Numbered from the stretch's first letter, positions 48,040 through 57,742 are shown. The stretch: 64,000 nt of DNA from Brachybacterium sillae (GCF_025028335.1 NZ_JAFEUW010000001.1:1674001-1738000), one strand, 5' to 3'. Program-made: numbers and translations. Notes: generated by a model not told the origin, from the letters alone.

Positions 48040-50297
48040 TCAGCGCGGCCGCACCTGCACCGTGCGGCGCCGACCGTCGACGATCACCTCGACCGGCCCC
48101 GGGGTGGTGCGGTCGGCGATCACGTGCAGCGCGGTGACGCGTCCCTTCCGCCACGCACAGTCCACCCGGTACCCGCCGCGGGCGCGCAACCCCGTGAAGG
48201 ATCCGCGCTCCGCCCACGCCTGCGGCAGCGCCGGCAGGACCCGGATCACCCCGTCGTGGCTCTGCAGCAGCATCTTCGCCACCACGGCGGGGATGCCCAG
48301 GTTGCCGTCGATCTGGAACGGGGGATGCGTGGCGAACAGGTTCGGATGCATCGAATACGTCAGCAGGCCGCGCAGCATCTCGTGGGCGCTGTCGGCCTCA
48401 TCGAGCCGGGCGAACAGCGCGGCCCGCCACGGCCAGGTCCACGAACGCCGGGAATCCCCGCTCACACCGGCGGCGGTGACCACCTCGGCACCCCGCTGGC
48501 CGCAGCGTGCCTGGAGCGAGACCAGGGCGGCCCGCTGCAGCTCGGGCGGGGCCTGCGTGATCTGCCGCCCGGGATACACGGCGAACAGGTGCGAGGTGTG
48601 ACGGTGCAGATCGGTCGGGTCGTCGCGGTCGGTCTGCCACTCCTGAAGCTGCCCCCAGGAGCCGATGCGGTTCGGCGCGAGATCCGCCTGCAGGACTGCG
48701 ATCCGCGTGCGATGCTCCACCAGGTCCGCAGGCACGGGCACCGCATCGGCCCCCGTGCGGGCACCGGCCTCCTCGAGGGTGGTGGCCACCTCCTGCAGGT
48801 TCTGGAACAGGTCCCACACGATCTGCTGGTCGTGCATGGCGCCGTCCTCACGGGGCCCATGCTCGGGCGACCAGCCGTCGGGCACCACCAACAACCCGTC
48901 CTCCCGCCGCACCAGGCGGGCCTCCCACAGGTCGCAGATCTCCCGGATCATCGGGTAGGCGACCTCGGCGAGGAACCGGGGATCCGGCGTGAAGGCCGCG
49001 TGGTCGGCCACGTGCTGCATCAACCAGGCACTGGCCGGGAGGTTCCACTCCCACGCGTTCCCTCCGAAGACACTGACCGAGGTGCGGGTCGTCCACCCGG
49101 GGGTGTCCTCCCCGAAGGCGTGCCGTGTGGCCACGCGGCTGGGCACGGCGATCTCGCGCAGGAACCCGATCAGCGCCTCATGCGCCTGCGGCATGTCCAG
49201 CGTCTCCGCCGCCCAGTAGTTCATCTGCAGATTGATGTTCGTGTGATAGTCCGAGGCCCACGGCGGCTGATTCGATGCGTTCCACAACCCCTGCAGGTTC
49301 GCCGGCAGACCCCGGGGCGTGAGGAGCTCAGCAGCAGGTACCAGCCGTACTCCACCACCAGCCGCTCCAGGCCCGGATCGGAGACGCCCGTGGCGTAACG
49401 ACGCAGACGGGCATCGGTGGGCAGGTCCTCGACCTCGGCACCGGCGCTGCCCAGGTCGAGCAGCACACTGCCGGTGAGAGCCTGCATGGCCCGCTCGTGA
49501 TCGGCCCGCAGCGCCTCCCACTCACGCCGCGCGGCCGACGCCAGTCGGGCCTCCACGGCAGGAGCGGGGTCGGGGCCGCGCCAGTCGTCCGCGGCCGAGA
49601 GGGCGTAGTCCGTGCCGGCATCGATCACCAGGGTCACCTCGGTGGCGCCGGCGACTCGGAGGGCGGCGGTCGTCGTCGCGTCCCCCGGGACCGCGGTCAC
49701 GGCGCCATCGGTGCGCCCCACCCGCACGGCGACCAGGTGCCGCAACCCGTTCGTGAGCGTGCCGGAGGCCCGCAGGGTGCGACCGTCGGCATCGGCGTCG
49801 GTCGGAGCGTCCTGCGCGGACTCGAGCGTGATCGCGGCATCGAGACCGCCGACCGCGGTGCTGTGCAGGTGCAGGAGGATCACATCGGTGTCGCGATGCG
49901 CGATGGCCTCACGGGTCACGACGGCCGGTCGGCCCTTCGCGTCGGTCGCGCCGGGAAGGGTGTACACGACGCGATGCACGCCGGTGCGGAGGTCGAGGCT
50001 GCGGCGGTAGTCGGAGACGGCAGAGAGGTCCGCGGCCCCCGAGGCCCCGCCGATCTCGACCCGCACCCTGCCCGTGTCGAGATAGCAGCCGAACCCGGTC
50101 ACCGAGGTGTCGAAGGCCCAGTCGGGCTGCCCGGCGAGCGCGTTGTCGTAGTCGTTGATGCCGCCCCACAACGAATGCTCGTTGAGCTGGATCTCCTCCA
50201 CCGCCGGGGCGCCGAACAGCATGCCCCCGAGGCGGCCGGTGGCGATCGGCAGGGCCTGCTTCTCCCACGAGGCGGCGGGCTGGTCGTACCACAGCAC
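48040..50297 (-). pseudogene. Glycoside hydrolase family 95 (alpha-L-fucosidase/galactosidase), frameshifted
   Basis: From ATG 50297 the frame gives the GH95 N-terminal domain (MLWYDQPAASWEKQALPIAT, GRLGGMLFGAPAVEEIQLNE, HSLWGG). It reaches EYGWYLLLSSSRPG, then loses frame at a CCCCGGGG run near 49318. It continues one frame over as GLPANLQGLWNASNQPPWAS, YHTNINLQMNYWAAETL, TSHLFAVYPGRQITQ and HPPFQIDGNLGIPAVVAKML, all family hallmarks. Total length 2258 is one short of a multiple of three. No signal peptide, so cytosolic action on imported fucosides or galactosides is expected if the frame is restored. Confidence 0.85.
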
Positions 50298-50308
50298 GGC
50301 GTGGTCCC

Positions 50309-50668
50309 TCAGCTGCGCAGCACCTTCTCCATCGCCTTGCCGCGGGCCAGCTCATCCACCAGCTTGTCGAGGCGGCGGACGTTCTGCAGCAGCGGGTCCT
50401 CGATCTCCTCCACCCGCACCCCGCAGATCACGCCGGTGACGCCCGCGGCCTGCGGCGGCAGGGTCGCCTCCTCGAAGAACTGCGCGAAGGTCGTGCCGGA
50501 AGCCAGGTGGTGGTCGAGCACCGCACCGTCGTACCCGGTCAGCCAGGTGATGACCTCCCGCAGTTCGGCCTCGGTGCGGCCCTTGCGCTCGAGCTTGGTC
50601 ACGTAGAGCGGGTAGACATCGGCCACGGTCATGCGGGCCACGCGCTCCTCGGCAGTGGGTCGGGGCAT
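50309..50668 (-). CDS. DUF2200-family protein
   Basis: This 119-residue protein matches the DUF2200 pattern: RMTVADVYPLYVTKLERKGR near the start, VITWLTGYD, TFAQFFEEA, ICGVRVEEIEDPLLQNVRRL and KLVDELARGKAMEKVLR at the end. Function unknown. It overlaps or abuts hutG (shared base at 50668) and may be co-transcribed with it. Confidence 0.85.
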   Translation of the reverse strand: MPRPTAEERVARMTVADVYPLYVTKLERKGRTEAELREVITWLTGYDGAVLDHHLASGTTFAQFFEEATLPPQAAGVTGVICGVRVEEIEDPLLQNVRRLDKLVDELARGKAMEKVLRS

Positions 50669-51768
50669 CAGGCGTTCCTGGGTGGGGTCGGGAGGGACGG
50701 GGCCTCGGCGGGGTCCCCCGCCGAGGAGGTGAGAGCCACCGCGGGGTGGGCATCCAGGACGGTGCGCACGGCCATATCGATCAGGCGGGCGGCGGCGCGG
50801 GCGGTCCGGTCGGCCTCATCGACCGACGGGTTCAGCTCCACCACGTCCAGCAGGCGCATCCGGCCGGTGGCCGCGGCGGCCCGCACGGCCGCACCGATCA
50901 GCGGCAGCGGTACCCCCAGGGCCGCCGGAGCCGACACCCCCGGGGCGACCGACGCCGGCAGCACGTCCAGATCGATCGTCAGGTACAGCACGTCGAGGTC
51001 CGCGGCGAACTCCTCGATCACCGCGCGGATCCCCGCCTCCCCGGCCTCCAGGCACTCCTCGTCGGTCATCCACCGCACGCCCAGTCGGCGCGCCTCGTCG
51101 AAGAGCACCTGGGTGTTCGACGGTTCGGCGATGCCGAGCACCATGTAATGCAGGTCGCGGCCGGCGGCGCGCTCGGCGTCGGCCATCTGTGCGAACGGGG
51201 TGCCCGAGGACGGCTCGTCGGCGCGCCGCAGGTCGAAGTGGGCGTCGAGGTTCAGTACACCCCAGCGTCCACCCCGGGCACCCGCCCCCTCAGTCCCGCC
51301 GCCACCCCCGGCGACGGGTGCGGAGGCGACGAGCCCCTGGTAGGAGGCCCAGGCGGTCTCGTGGCCCCCGCCCAACACCACGGTGAGGTGGTTACCGGGG
51401 GCGTCCAGGGCGCGGGTGATCTGCGCGGCGGCCTCGGCCTGGCCGCCCTCCAGATCGCGCCCCTCGTAGGTCACATCGCCGCGATCCACGATCGCGACCT
51501 CCCGGTGACCGACCGGTCCGTGCACGGCGAGGGGTCCCAGGGCGCGGCGCAGCGCCGTCGGCCCCTCCGCCGCACCGGTGCGGCCCCGATTGCGCCGCAC
51601 GCCCTCGTCGCTGCGGAAGCCGAGCACCGCCACATGCTGACCTGCGGGAACGCTCCCACTGTCCGGAGCCTCCTCCCGCTGCACCACCTGGTGCCAGCGG
51701 GCGTGCTCGGGGCCGTCGCCGTCGCGGCGTCCGTCCCACAGATCGGCGGGAGTGGGGATGAGCGTCAC
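50668..51768 (-). CDS. hutG: Formimidoylglutamase (HutG-like, arginase superfamily)
   Basis: It hydrolyses N-formimidoyl-glutamate, the last step of one histidine-degradation route. Metal motifs are visible: VVLGGGHETAWASYQG, VLNLDAHFDLRR and LYLTIDLDVLPASVAPGVSA, with ELNPSVDEADRTARAAARLI near the end. GTG 51768 has GAGGAGG 5 bases upstream and leaves a 70-base gap to the divergent IclR gene. A further-upstream ATG would overlap that promoter. hutH, hutU and hutI are not in this window. Confidence 0.85.
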   Translation of the reverse strand: MTLIPTPADLWDGRRDGDGPEHARWHQVVQREEAPDSGSVPAGQHVAVLGFRSDEGVRRNRGRTGAAEGPTALRRALGPLAVHGPVGHREVAIVDRGDVTYEGRDLEGGQAEAAAQITRALDAPGNHLTVVLGGGHETAWASYQGLVASAPVAGGGGGTEGAGARGGRWGVLNLDAHFDLRRADEPSSGTPFAQMADAERAAGRDLHYMVLGIAEPSNTQVLFDEARRLGVRWMTDEECLEAGEAGIRAVIEEFAADLDVLYLTIDLDVLPASVAPGVSAPAALGVPLPLIGAAVRAAAATGRMRLLDVVELNPSVDEADRTARAAARLIDMAVRTVLDAHPAVALTSSAGDPAEAPSLPTPPRNA

Positions 51769-51838
51769 AGTGACCTCCTCGCGGGGCGGCGGAGTCTGCG
51801 AGGGGTGCGCGTCCGCCGGGGTGGCATGCTGATCCATC

Positions 51839-52657
51839 ATGGCAGAGCAGCCCGCGCACACCCCCGCTGCCGCCGCGGCACCGAAGGCTCCCGCGGCGGA
51901 TGCGACGCTCCGCGTCCTGACCTTCCTCGCCGCCCAGAGAGGGCCGGTGCCGGCGGCTCGGGTCGCGGCTGAGCTGTCCCTTCCGCGCTCCACCACCTAC
52001 GACCTCCTGGCCACCCTGGTGCAGCACGGCTATGCCCTGCACCTGGCCGCCGACCGTCAGTATGCGCTGGGTCCCGCCGCCTACGAGCTCGCCGCCGGGT
52101 ATTCACGGCACGCGCCGCTGGCGCGGGTCGGCCGCCGAGCGGTGGAGCGTCTCGTCGACTCGGTGGGGGAGTCCGGGCACCTGGCCGTGCTGCATGGCGC
52201 CGACGTCCTCTACATCGTCGAGGAGCGGGCCCGCTCCCGCTCCCGCGCCTCCCTGGTCACCGACATCGGTGTGCGCCTGCCCGCCCACCTCACCGCCAGC
52301 GGCCTCGCGATGCTGGCGCAGATGCCCCCGGCGCATGTGCGCACCCTGTACGGCGGCACCGACGACTTCCTGCAGCGCACCTCCGCGCCGGACGCCCCCC
52401 ACTCGCCCTCGAGCCTGCGCACCGCGCTGACGGCCGTGCGGCGCGACGGCGTCGCCTACGAGCGCGGTTTCGTCACCGAGGGTTTCAGCTCCGTGGCCGC
52501 ACCGATTCTGGACCGCGCCGGCTGGCCCCTCGCCGCCGTCGCCCTGACCTGGAAGGACAGCCAGGTCGACGAGCGCCAGGTGCAGATGCTCGCCCAGGCC
52601 GTGCAGCGCACCGCCGAGGAGATCACCCGCGTCGCCACCGGCCAGCGCCGCAGCTGA
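51839..52657 (+). CDS. IclR-family transcriptional regulator
   Basis: The 272-residue protein has an Ala/Pro-rich lead and a winged-helix DNA-binding domain (LRVLTFLAAQRGPVPAARVA, LPRSTTYDLLATLVQHGYAL). The IclR effector domain follows (ALGPAAYELAAGYSRHAPLA, LPAHLTASGLAMLAQMP, VRRDGVAYERGFVTEGFSSV, SVAAPILDRAGWPLAAVAL). It is transcribed away from hutG, so it probably controls histidine use. That link is inferred from position. Confidence 0.88.
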   Translation: MAEQPAHTPAAAAAPKAPAADATLRVLTFLAAQRGPVPAARVAAELSLPRSTTYDLLATLVQHGYALHLAADRQYALGPAAYELAAGYSRHAPLARVGRRAVERLVDSVGESGHLAVLHGADVLYIVEERARSRSRASLVTDIGVRLPAHLTASGLAMLAQMPPAHVRTLYGGTDDFLQRTSAPDAPHSPSSLRTALTAVRRDGVAYERGFVTEGFSSVAAPILDRAGWPLAAVALTWKDSQVDERQVQMLAQAVQRTAEEITRVATGQRRS

Positions 52658-52672
52658 CCCCGCCCGCGCACC

Positions 52673-52711
52673 GCACAGCGCCCCGGCGAGTCACTCGTCG
52701 GGGCGCTGTGC
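52673..52711. terminator. Terminator after the IclR gene
   Basis: An 18-base stem with one G-U pair (arms 52673-52690 and 52694-52711, starting GCACAGCGCCCC) and a 3-base loop lies 16 bases after the IclR stop. It isolates the iron operon downstream. Confidence 0.7.
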
Positions 52712-52795
52712 GTCGTCGGCCCGGATCGGGCGCCGTCTCGACCAGCGGCGACGGACCCAGACATGAATATGAAACGCGGGCGTTGCGTAATCGGA

Positions 52796-52814
52796 TCAGG
52801 TGAGGCTAACCTTT
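52796..52814. promoter_or_regulatory. DtxR/IdeR-type iron box before the siderophore operon
   Basis: TCAGGTGAGGCTAACCTTT matches the 19-base DtxR/IdeR consensus TTAGGTTAGGCTAACCTAA at most positions, with the AGG-AGGCTAACCT core kept. TTGCGT at 52783-52788 and TAACCT at 52807-52812 (18 apart) could be -35 and -10, so the box would overlap the promoter and give iron repression. Confidence 0.75.
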
Positions 52815-52908
52815 CCGACGCGACGCCGTGCATCCGCCGACGCCCACCTCTCGTCGACCGTCGCGCCGACCCGACCGTCTTCCCCGTCGTCACCCCCAAG
52901 GAGCCCCC

Positions 52909-53934
52909 GTGAGCGCACTGACCCGCCGCCAGCTGTCCACCCTCGTCCTCGGCACTCTCGGGGCCGGGACCCTCGCCGCCTGCTCCGGTGGAGCGCAGAC
53001 GGGTGCCGCCGGAGGCTCCGGCAGCGGCGCAGGCGCCTCCGACGCCGGCGCCGACGGGGCCGCCCCCGGAGCCACCGTGGAGGACAACTTCGGTCAGGTG
53101 CAGGTGCCGGCCTCGCCGCAGCGCGTCGTCCTCACCGACAGCCGGGTCTTCCGTACCGCCGAGGCCTGGGGCATCGCACCCGTCGCGGTGCCGAAGCCGA
53201 TCGTCCCCAAGGGCGTCGCCTACAAGACCGATGACGAGATCATCGACCTCGGCTCCCACCGCGAACCGAACCTCGAGGCCTTCGTGGAGGCCGCACCCGA
53301 CCTCGTCGTCACCGGCGGCCGCTTCGCCGGTCTGCGGGAGAAGATCCTGCCGCTGGTGGGGGAGGCCGCCGTCGTCGACGTCACCCCCCGCGACGACCAG
53401 CCCGTCGCCGACGAGCTGCGCCGCAGCACCACCGTCTTCGGCCAGATCTTCGGCAAGCAGGCCGAGGCGGAGAAGCTCATCGCCGACTTCGACGCCGCGA
53501 TCGAACGGGCGACGCAGGCCTACGACGGCACCTCCCCGGTGATGGGCCTGATCACCAGCGGTGGTGACATCGCGTACGTCGCCCCCGGCACCCCCCGCAA
53601 CGTCGGCCCGATCTTCGACATGGTGGGTCTGACCCCGGCCATCGACAAGCCCGCCGAGGACGCCGCCCACGGTGACGACATCTCCGTTGAGGCCATCGTC
53701 CAGGCCGCCCCCGAATGGCTGCTGGTGATGGACCGCGACGCCGCGATCACCGCCAGCGAGGAGCCCGGGTACCGGCCCGCCCAGCAGCTCATCGAGTCGA
53801 ACCCCGCCCTGGCGTCCGTCCCGGCGGTGGCGAAGGGACAGGTCGTGTACATGCCGGCCACCTTCTACACCACCGAGGACATCCAGGCGTACACCGAGAT
53901 CCTCGGCTCCCTCGCCGACGCCATGTCCGCTTGA
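52909..53934 (+). CDS. Iron-siderophore ABC transporter, substrate-binding lipoprotein
   Basis: GTG 52909 follows AAGGAG. The 341-residue precursor has a TRR-led signal with lipobox (LGAGTLAACS) and a Gly/Ala/Ser linker. The FhuD/CeuE-type fold has NFGQVQVPASPQRVVLTDSR, IDLGSHREPNLEAFVEAAPD and DISVEAIVQAAPEWLLVMDR, ending AYTEILGSLADAMSA. It is attached outside the membrane and delivers a ferric siderophore to the two permeases that follow. The stop overlaps the next start (TGATG). Confidence 0.9.
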   Translation: MSALTRRQLSTLVLGTLGAGTLAACSGGAQTGAAGGSGSGAGASDAGADGAAPGATVEDNFGQVQVPASPQRVVLTDSRVFRTAEAWGIAPVAVPKPIVPKGVAYKTDDEIIDLGSHREPNLEAFVEAAPDLVVTGGRFAGLREKILPLVGEAAVVDVTPRDDQPVADELRRSTTVFGQIFGKQAEAEKLIADFDAAIERATQAYDGTSPVMGLITSGGDIAYVAPGTPRNVGPIFDMVGLTPAIDKPAEDAAHGDDISVEAIVQAAPEWLLVMDRDAAITASEEPGYRPAQQLIESNPALASVPAVAKGQVVYMPATFYTTEDIQAYTEILGSLADAMSA

Positions 53935-54917
53935 TGCCCGGGTCCGTCCTGACGGCCCCCGCGCGCCCCCGGCGCGTGGTCACCCCCGCCCTGCTGCTTG
54001 CCGGTGCGGGGGTGCTGGCACTGCTCGCGCTGAGCCTGGTCGTCGGGGCGTACGACGTGTTCGGTCAGCCCGACGGCTGGGAGATGTTCCTCATCACGCG
54101 TGTGCCGCGCACTCTCGCCCTGGTCCTGGCCGGCGCCACCATGGCGCTCAGCGGCGTGATCATGCAGCTGCTCACCCAGAACCGCTTCGTCGCGCCGACC
54201 ACCACCGGCACCACCGAATGGGCGGGGCTGGGTCTGCTGCTGGTGACGATCACCCTCCCGCAGGCCGGGCTCGGTGTGCGCATGGGCGGGGCGGTGCTCG
54301 CGGCCTTCGTCGGCACCATGGTGTTCTTCCTGCTGCTGCGGCGGGTGGCGCTCACCAGTTCCCTGGTGGTGCCGATCATCGGGATCATGCTCGGCACCGT
54401 CGTCAGCGCCCTCACCACCTACCTCGCCCTGCTCACCGACACCCTGCAGAACCTCGGCATCTGGTTCGCCGGATCCTTCACCGCGATCTACAAGGGCCAG
54501 TACGAGCTGCTGTGGCTCACGGTGATCGTCGCCGCCGTGCTGTTCCTCGCGGCCGACCAGTTCACCGTGGCGGGTCTGGGCCGCGAGGTCGCCACCAGTG
54601 TCGGCCTGTCGTACGAACGGGTGATGCTGTTGGGCACGGTGCTCGTCGCCCTCGGCACCGGCGTCACCACGGTGATCGTCGGCTACCTGCCGTTCTTGGG
54701 GCTGATCGTGCCGAACGTCGTGGCGATGGCCCGCGGGGACGACCTCCGCTCGAACCTGCCGTGGATCGCCCTGACCGGCACCGCCCTGGTCGCCGCATGC
54801 GACATCCTGGGGCGCATCATCCGCTACCCCTTCGAGATTCCCGTCAGCCTGATCCTGGGGCTCGTCGGCGCGGTCGTGTTCATCGTGCTCCTGCTGCGTC
54901 AGAGGCCCCATGGTTGA
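53934..54917 (+). CDS. Iron-siderophore ABC transporter permease 1 (FecCD family)
   Basis: The 327-residue membrane protein has 8-10 helices and the FecCD blocks TRVPRTLALVLAGATMALSG, MQLLTQNRFVAPTTTGTTEW, GLGREVATSVGL, and the cytoplasmic GYLPFLGLIVPNVVAMARGD that meets the ATPase. The start overlaps the binding-protein stop, and its end overlaps permease 2 by 8 bases. Confidence 0.9.
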   Translation: MPGSVLTAPARPRRVVTPALLLAGAGVLALLALSLVVGAYDVFGQPDGWEMFLITRVPRTLALVLAGATMALSGVIMQLLTQNRFVAPTTTGTTEWAGLGLLLVTITLPQAGLGVRMGGAVLAAFVGTMVFFLLLRRVALTSSLVVPIIGIMLGTVVSALTTYLALLTDTLQNLGIWFAGSFTAIYKGQYELLWLTVIVAAVLFLAADQFTVAGLGREVATSVGLSYERVMLLGTVLVALGTGVTTVIVGYLPFLGLIVPNVVAMARGDDLRSNLPWIALTGTALVAACDILGRIIRYPFEIPVSLILGLVGAVVFIVLLLRQRPHG

Positions 54918-56028
54918 GCGTCCCGATCCCGCCCGCCTGCTCCCGATCACGCCACGGCAGGGGAACGGCCTGCCGGGGCAGGTGTGCACCGCGCGGCTGC
55001 TGGGGCAGTGCACCGATGACTGCGGTGTGCGCTGCACCCGGGCCTTCGACGCCCCGCGGCAGCAGCACCGCTACTGGGTGCACCTGGGGGTGCTCGCGGC
55101 GGTGGCGGTCGTCGCGACGTTCGCCCTGCTCAGCTACGACAACCCCATGCCGTGGGGCAGTGAGGGGTACTGGCTGATCGCCCGGCTGCGCCTGAGCACC
55201 ATCGCGGTGATGGCGGTGGTCGCGGTGTGCCAGGCCCTGGCCACCGTCGCGTTCCAGACCGTCGCCGACAACCGTATCCTCACCCCGTCGATCCTCGGCT
55301 TCGAATCGCTGTACATCGCGATCCAGACCGCGACGATGTTCGTCGCCGGCGCCGCCGGGCTCGCCGCCTCCCAGGGTCTGGGGGCTCTGTTCCTGCGGAT
55401 CGGGCTGATGGTGGCGCTGGCCAGCGCGCTGTACGGCTGGCTGCTGTCGGGGCGACGCGCCGACATGCACACCATGCTGCTGATCGGCATGGTGATCGGC
55501 GGCGGGCTCGGTGCGCTGTCGACGTTCCTGCAGCGGCTCCTCACCCCCAGCGAGTTCGACATCCTCACCGCGCGGCTGTTCGGCAACCTCGGCAATGCCG
55601 ACCCGCGGCACCTGGTGGCCGTCGCCCCGGTGGTGGCGGTCACCGCGGTGCTGCTGTGGCTGCGCTCCCCGGTGTTGAACGTGCTGGCGTTGGGCCGCGA
55701 CACCGCCGTGAACCTGGGGGTGCCACACCGGGCGGAGATGCGTCTGACCCTGGTGATGGTGGCGGTGTTGATGGCCGTCTCCACCGCCCTCGTCGGTCCC
55801 ATGACTTTCCTCGGTTTCCTGGTGGCGATGCTGACGTACCAGCTGGTGCCCAGCCGCGACCACCGCTACCTGCTGCCCGCGGCGGCGCTCGTCGGGTACG
55901 TGGTGCTGGCCGGTGCCACCCTGATCATGCGCCACGTGTTCTACGCCGCCGGGGCCGTCACCGTCATCATCGAGCTGGTCGGCGCCTCCGTGTTCCTGGT
56001 GGTGCTGCTGCGAAAGGGGCGTCTGTGA
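54910..56028 (+). CDS. Iron-siderophore ABC transporter permease 2 (FecCD family) with Cys-rich N-terminal extension
   Basis: The 372-residue permease has the FecCD core from about residue 55 (RLRLSTIAVMAVVAVCQALA, VADNRILTPSILGFESLYIA, LGRDTAVNLGVP, TALVGPMTFLGFLVAMLTYQ). It carries an unusual ~50-residue cytoplasmic lead with four Cys in C-x7-C-x3-C-x3-C spacing (CTARLLGQCTDDCGVRC). Such a cluster could bind a metal or Fe-S centre and sense or reduce iron, which is inference. The start is fixed by overlap with permease 1; no better internal start is seen. Confidence 0.87.
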   Translation: MVERPDPARLLPITPRQGNGLPGQVCTARLLGQCTDDCGVRCTRAFDAPRQQHRYWVHLGVLAAVAVVATFALLSYDNPMPWGSEGYWLIARLRLSTIAVMAVVAVCQALATVAFQTVADNRILTPSILGFESLYIAIQTATMFVAGAAGLAASQGLGALFLRIGLMVALASALYGWLLSGRRADMHTMLLIGMVIGGGLGALSTFLQRLLTPSEFDILTARLFGNLGNADPRHLVAVAPVVAVTAVLLWLRSPVLNVLALGRDTAVNLGVPHRAEMRLTLVMVAVLMAVSTALVGPMTFLGFLVAMLTYQLVPSRDHRYLLPAAALVGYVVLAGATLIMRHVFYAAGAVTVIIELVGASVFLVVLLRKGRL

Positions 56029-56780
56029 TCCGCGTCGAGAATCTCCGCAAGGAGTACAGCTCCGAGGTGAGCATCGGTCCCGTGAGCGTGGAGCTCCCCC
56101 GCGGCGGGGTCACCGCCATGGTGGGCCCCAACGGTGCCGGAAAGTCCACCACCCTCACGATGATCGGGAGGCTGCTGGAGGCCGACGGCGGGGAGATCAC
56201 CGTCGGCGGGGTGGACGTGCGTCGCGCCAAACCCCGCACCGTCGCGCAGATGCTCGCGATCCTCCGCCAGGAGAACCACTTCGTCACCCGGTTGACGGTG
56301 CGGCAGCTGGTCGGTTTCGGCCGCTTCCCATACTCCAAGGGGCGGCTCACCCGCGAGGACGAGCACCACATCTCCCGCGCCATCGACTTCCTGGATCTGC
56401 GAGAGCTCGAGGACAGGTTCCTGGACCAGCTCTCCGGTGGCCAGCGGCAGCGGGCCTACGTGGCGATGGTGCTGGCACAGGACACCGAGTACGTGCTGCT
56501 GGACGAGCCGCTGAACAACCTCGACATGCAGCACAGCGTGCAGATGATGCGGCAGCTGAAGGAAGCGGCGCAGGTGATGGGCCGCACCGTGGTGGTGGTG
56601 CTGCACGACATCAACTTCGCCGCCGCCTACGCCGACCGCATCCTCGCCATGAAGGACGGTGCCATCGCCGAGTACGGCACCGTGGAGGAGATCATGCGCT
56701 CCGAGGTGCTGACACGGGTGTTCAACACGCCCGTCGAGGTCGTCGCGGGACCGCGCGGACCTCTCGCGGTCTACTACTGA
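56025..56780 (+). CDS. Iron-siderophore ABC transporter ATP-binding protein
   Basis: GTG 56025 overlaps the permease 2 stop (GTGA). The 251-residue ATPase has Walker A GPNGAGKSTTL, the Q loop ILRQENHFVTRLTVRQLVGF, signature LSGGQRQRAYVAM, Walker B YVLLDEPLNNLDMQHS and the H loop VVVLHDINFAAAYADRI. It powers the two permeases. Last gene of the operon. Confidence 0.93.
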   Translation: MIRVENLRKEYSSEVSIGPVSVELPRGGVTAMVGPNGAGKSTTLTMIGRLLEADGGEITVGGVDVRRAKPRTVAQMLAILRQENHFVTRLTVRQLVGFGRFPYSKGRLTREDEHHISRAIDFLDLRELEDRFLDQLSGGQRQRAYVAMVLAQDTEYVLLDEPLNNLDMQHSVQMMRQLKEAAQVMGRTVVVVLHDINFAAAYADRILAMKDGAIAEYGTVEEIMRSEVLTRVFNTPVEVVAGPRGPLAVYY

Positions 56781-56808
56781 GACACTCCGGCGGGGGCGGC
56801 CGCGCGGA

Positions 56809-57636
56809 TCAGCGCTCGGCGGGGTCGGCGCCGCCGCGACCGTCGGGCCGGTCCAGGGCCCGGATCGCTGCGAGATCCTGCTCCGTCAGCTCCAGCTCCG
56901 TCGCGGCGAGGTTCTCCACGATCCGCGACGGTGTCACCGACTTCGGCAGCGCCACCAGGCCCTCGGCCAGATGCCAGGCCAGCACCACCTGGGCGGAGGT
57001 GGCGTCATGCTCGCGGGCGATCCGCACCAGGGTGTCGTCCTCCAGCAGACCCTGCTTCCCCTGCCCCAGCGGGCCCCACGACTCGGTGACGATCCCCAGC
57101 TCCGCATGCAACGCCCGCAGGTCATGCTGCTGGAAGTACGGGTGCAGTTCGATCTGGTGGATCACCGGCACGACGCCGGTCGCCTCCACGATCTCCTCCA
57201 GCTGCGGCCGCGGATGGTTGCACACCCCGATGGAGCGCACCCGCCCCTGCTCCTGCAGCTCGATCAGCGCCTCCCACGCCTCCACGTACCGGCCCTGCGA
57301 GGGCGTGGCCCAGTGGACGAGGAACAGATCGACGTACTCGAGCCCCAGCTCCTCGAGGGAGCGGGCGAAGGCCCGCGGCACCTGGGTGCGGGCCATGTCA
57401 TCGGGCTGCAGTTTGGTGGTGATGAACAGATCCTCCCGCTCCAGGCCGGAGGCCCGCACCGCCGCACCGACCCCGGCCTCGTTCTCGTACCGAGCGGCCG
57501 TGTCCACGTGGCGGTAGCCAGCCAGCAGCGCCTGCGCGGTGACCTCCTCGGTCTGCCCCGGCGGCACCTTGAACACGCCGAAGCCGAGCTGGGGGATCGT
57601 GCGGCCATCGGCCAGCGGGATCGAGGCGACGGGCAT
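56809..57636 (-). CDS. Aldo/keto reductase (2,5-diketo-D-gluconate reductase type)
   Basis: The 275-residue barrel enzyme has the catalytic Asp-Tyr region GYRHVDTAARYENEAGVGAA, Lys in LFITTKLQPDD, His in YVDLFLVHWATPSQGRYVEA, IHQIELHPYFQQ, and the NADPH motif ALPKSVTPSRIVENL. It is the downstream member of a tandem pair with 57743-58576 and shares most blocks with it. Confidence 0.9.
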   Translation of the reverse strand: MPVASIPLADGRTIPQLGFGVFKVPPGQTEEVTAQALLAGYRHVDTAARYENEAGVGAAVRASGLEREDLFITTKLQPDDMARTQVPRAFARSLEELGLEYVDLFLVHWATPSQGRYVEAWEALIELQEQGRVRSIGVCNHPRPQLEEIVEATGVVPVIHQIELHPYFQQHDLRALHAELGIVTESWGPLGQGKQGLLEDDTLVRIAREHDATSAQVVLAWHLAEGLVALPKSVTPSRIVENLAATELELTEQDLAAIRALDRPDGRGGADPAER

Positions 57637-57680
57637 GGGGACCTCCGGGGCGTGCGAGTGGTGAGGACGGATCGTCGGGT

Positions 57681-57726
57681 GGATCGGGTCGGCCGGGCGG
57701 TGGGCACCACCCGGCCGACCCGATCC
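57681..57726 (-). terminator. Terminator between the two aldo/keto reductase genes
   Basis: A perfect 17-base inverted repeat (arms 57681-57697 and 57710-57726, starting GGATCGGGTCGGCC) with a 12-base loop follows the stop of the upstream reductase. The two genes are therefore probably separate transcripts. Confidence 0.65.
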
Positions 57727-57742
57727 GGGCCCGGTCAGCGGA

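Noticed and set aside
51769-51840. ATG codons near 51837-51840 as the hutG start
   Set aside because: They overlap the divergent IclR start and leave no promoter space; GTG 51768 has a strong GAGGAGG at the right distance.
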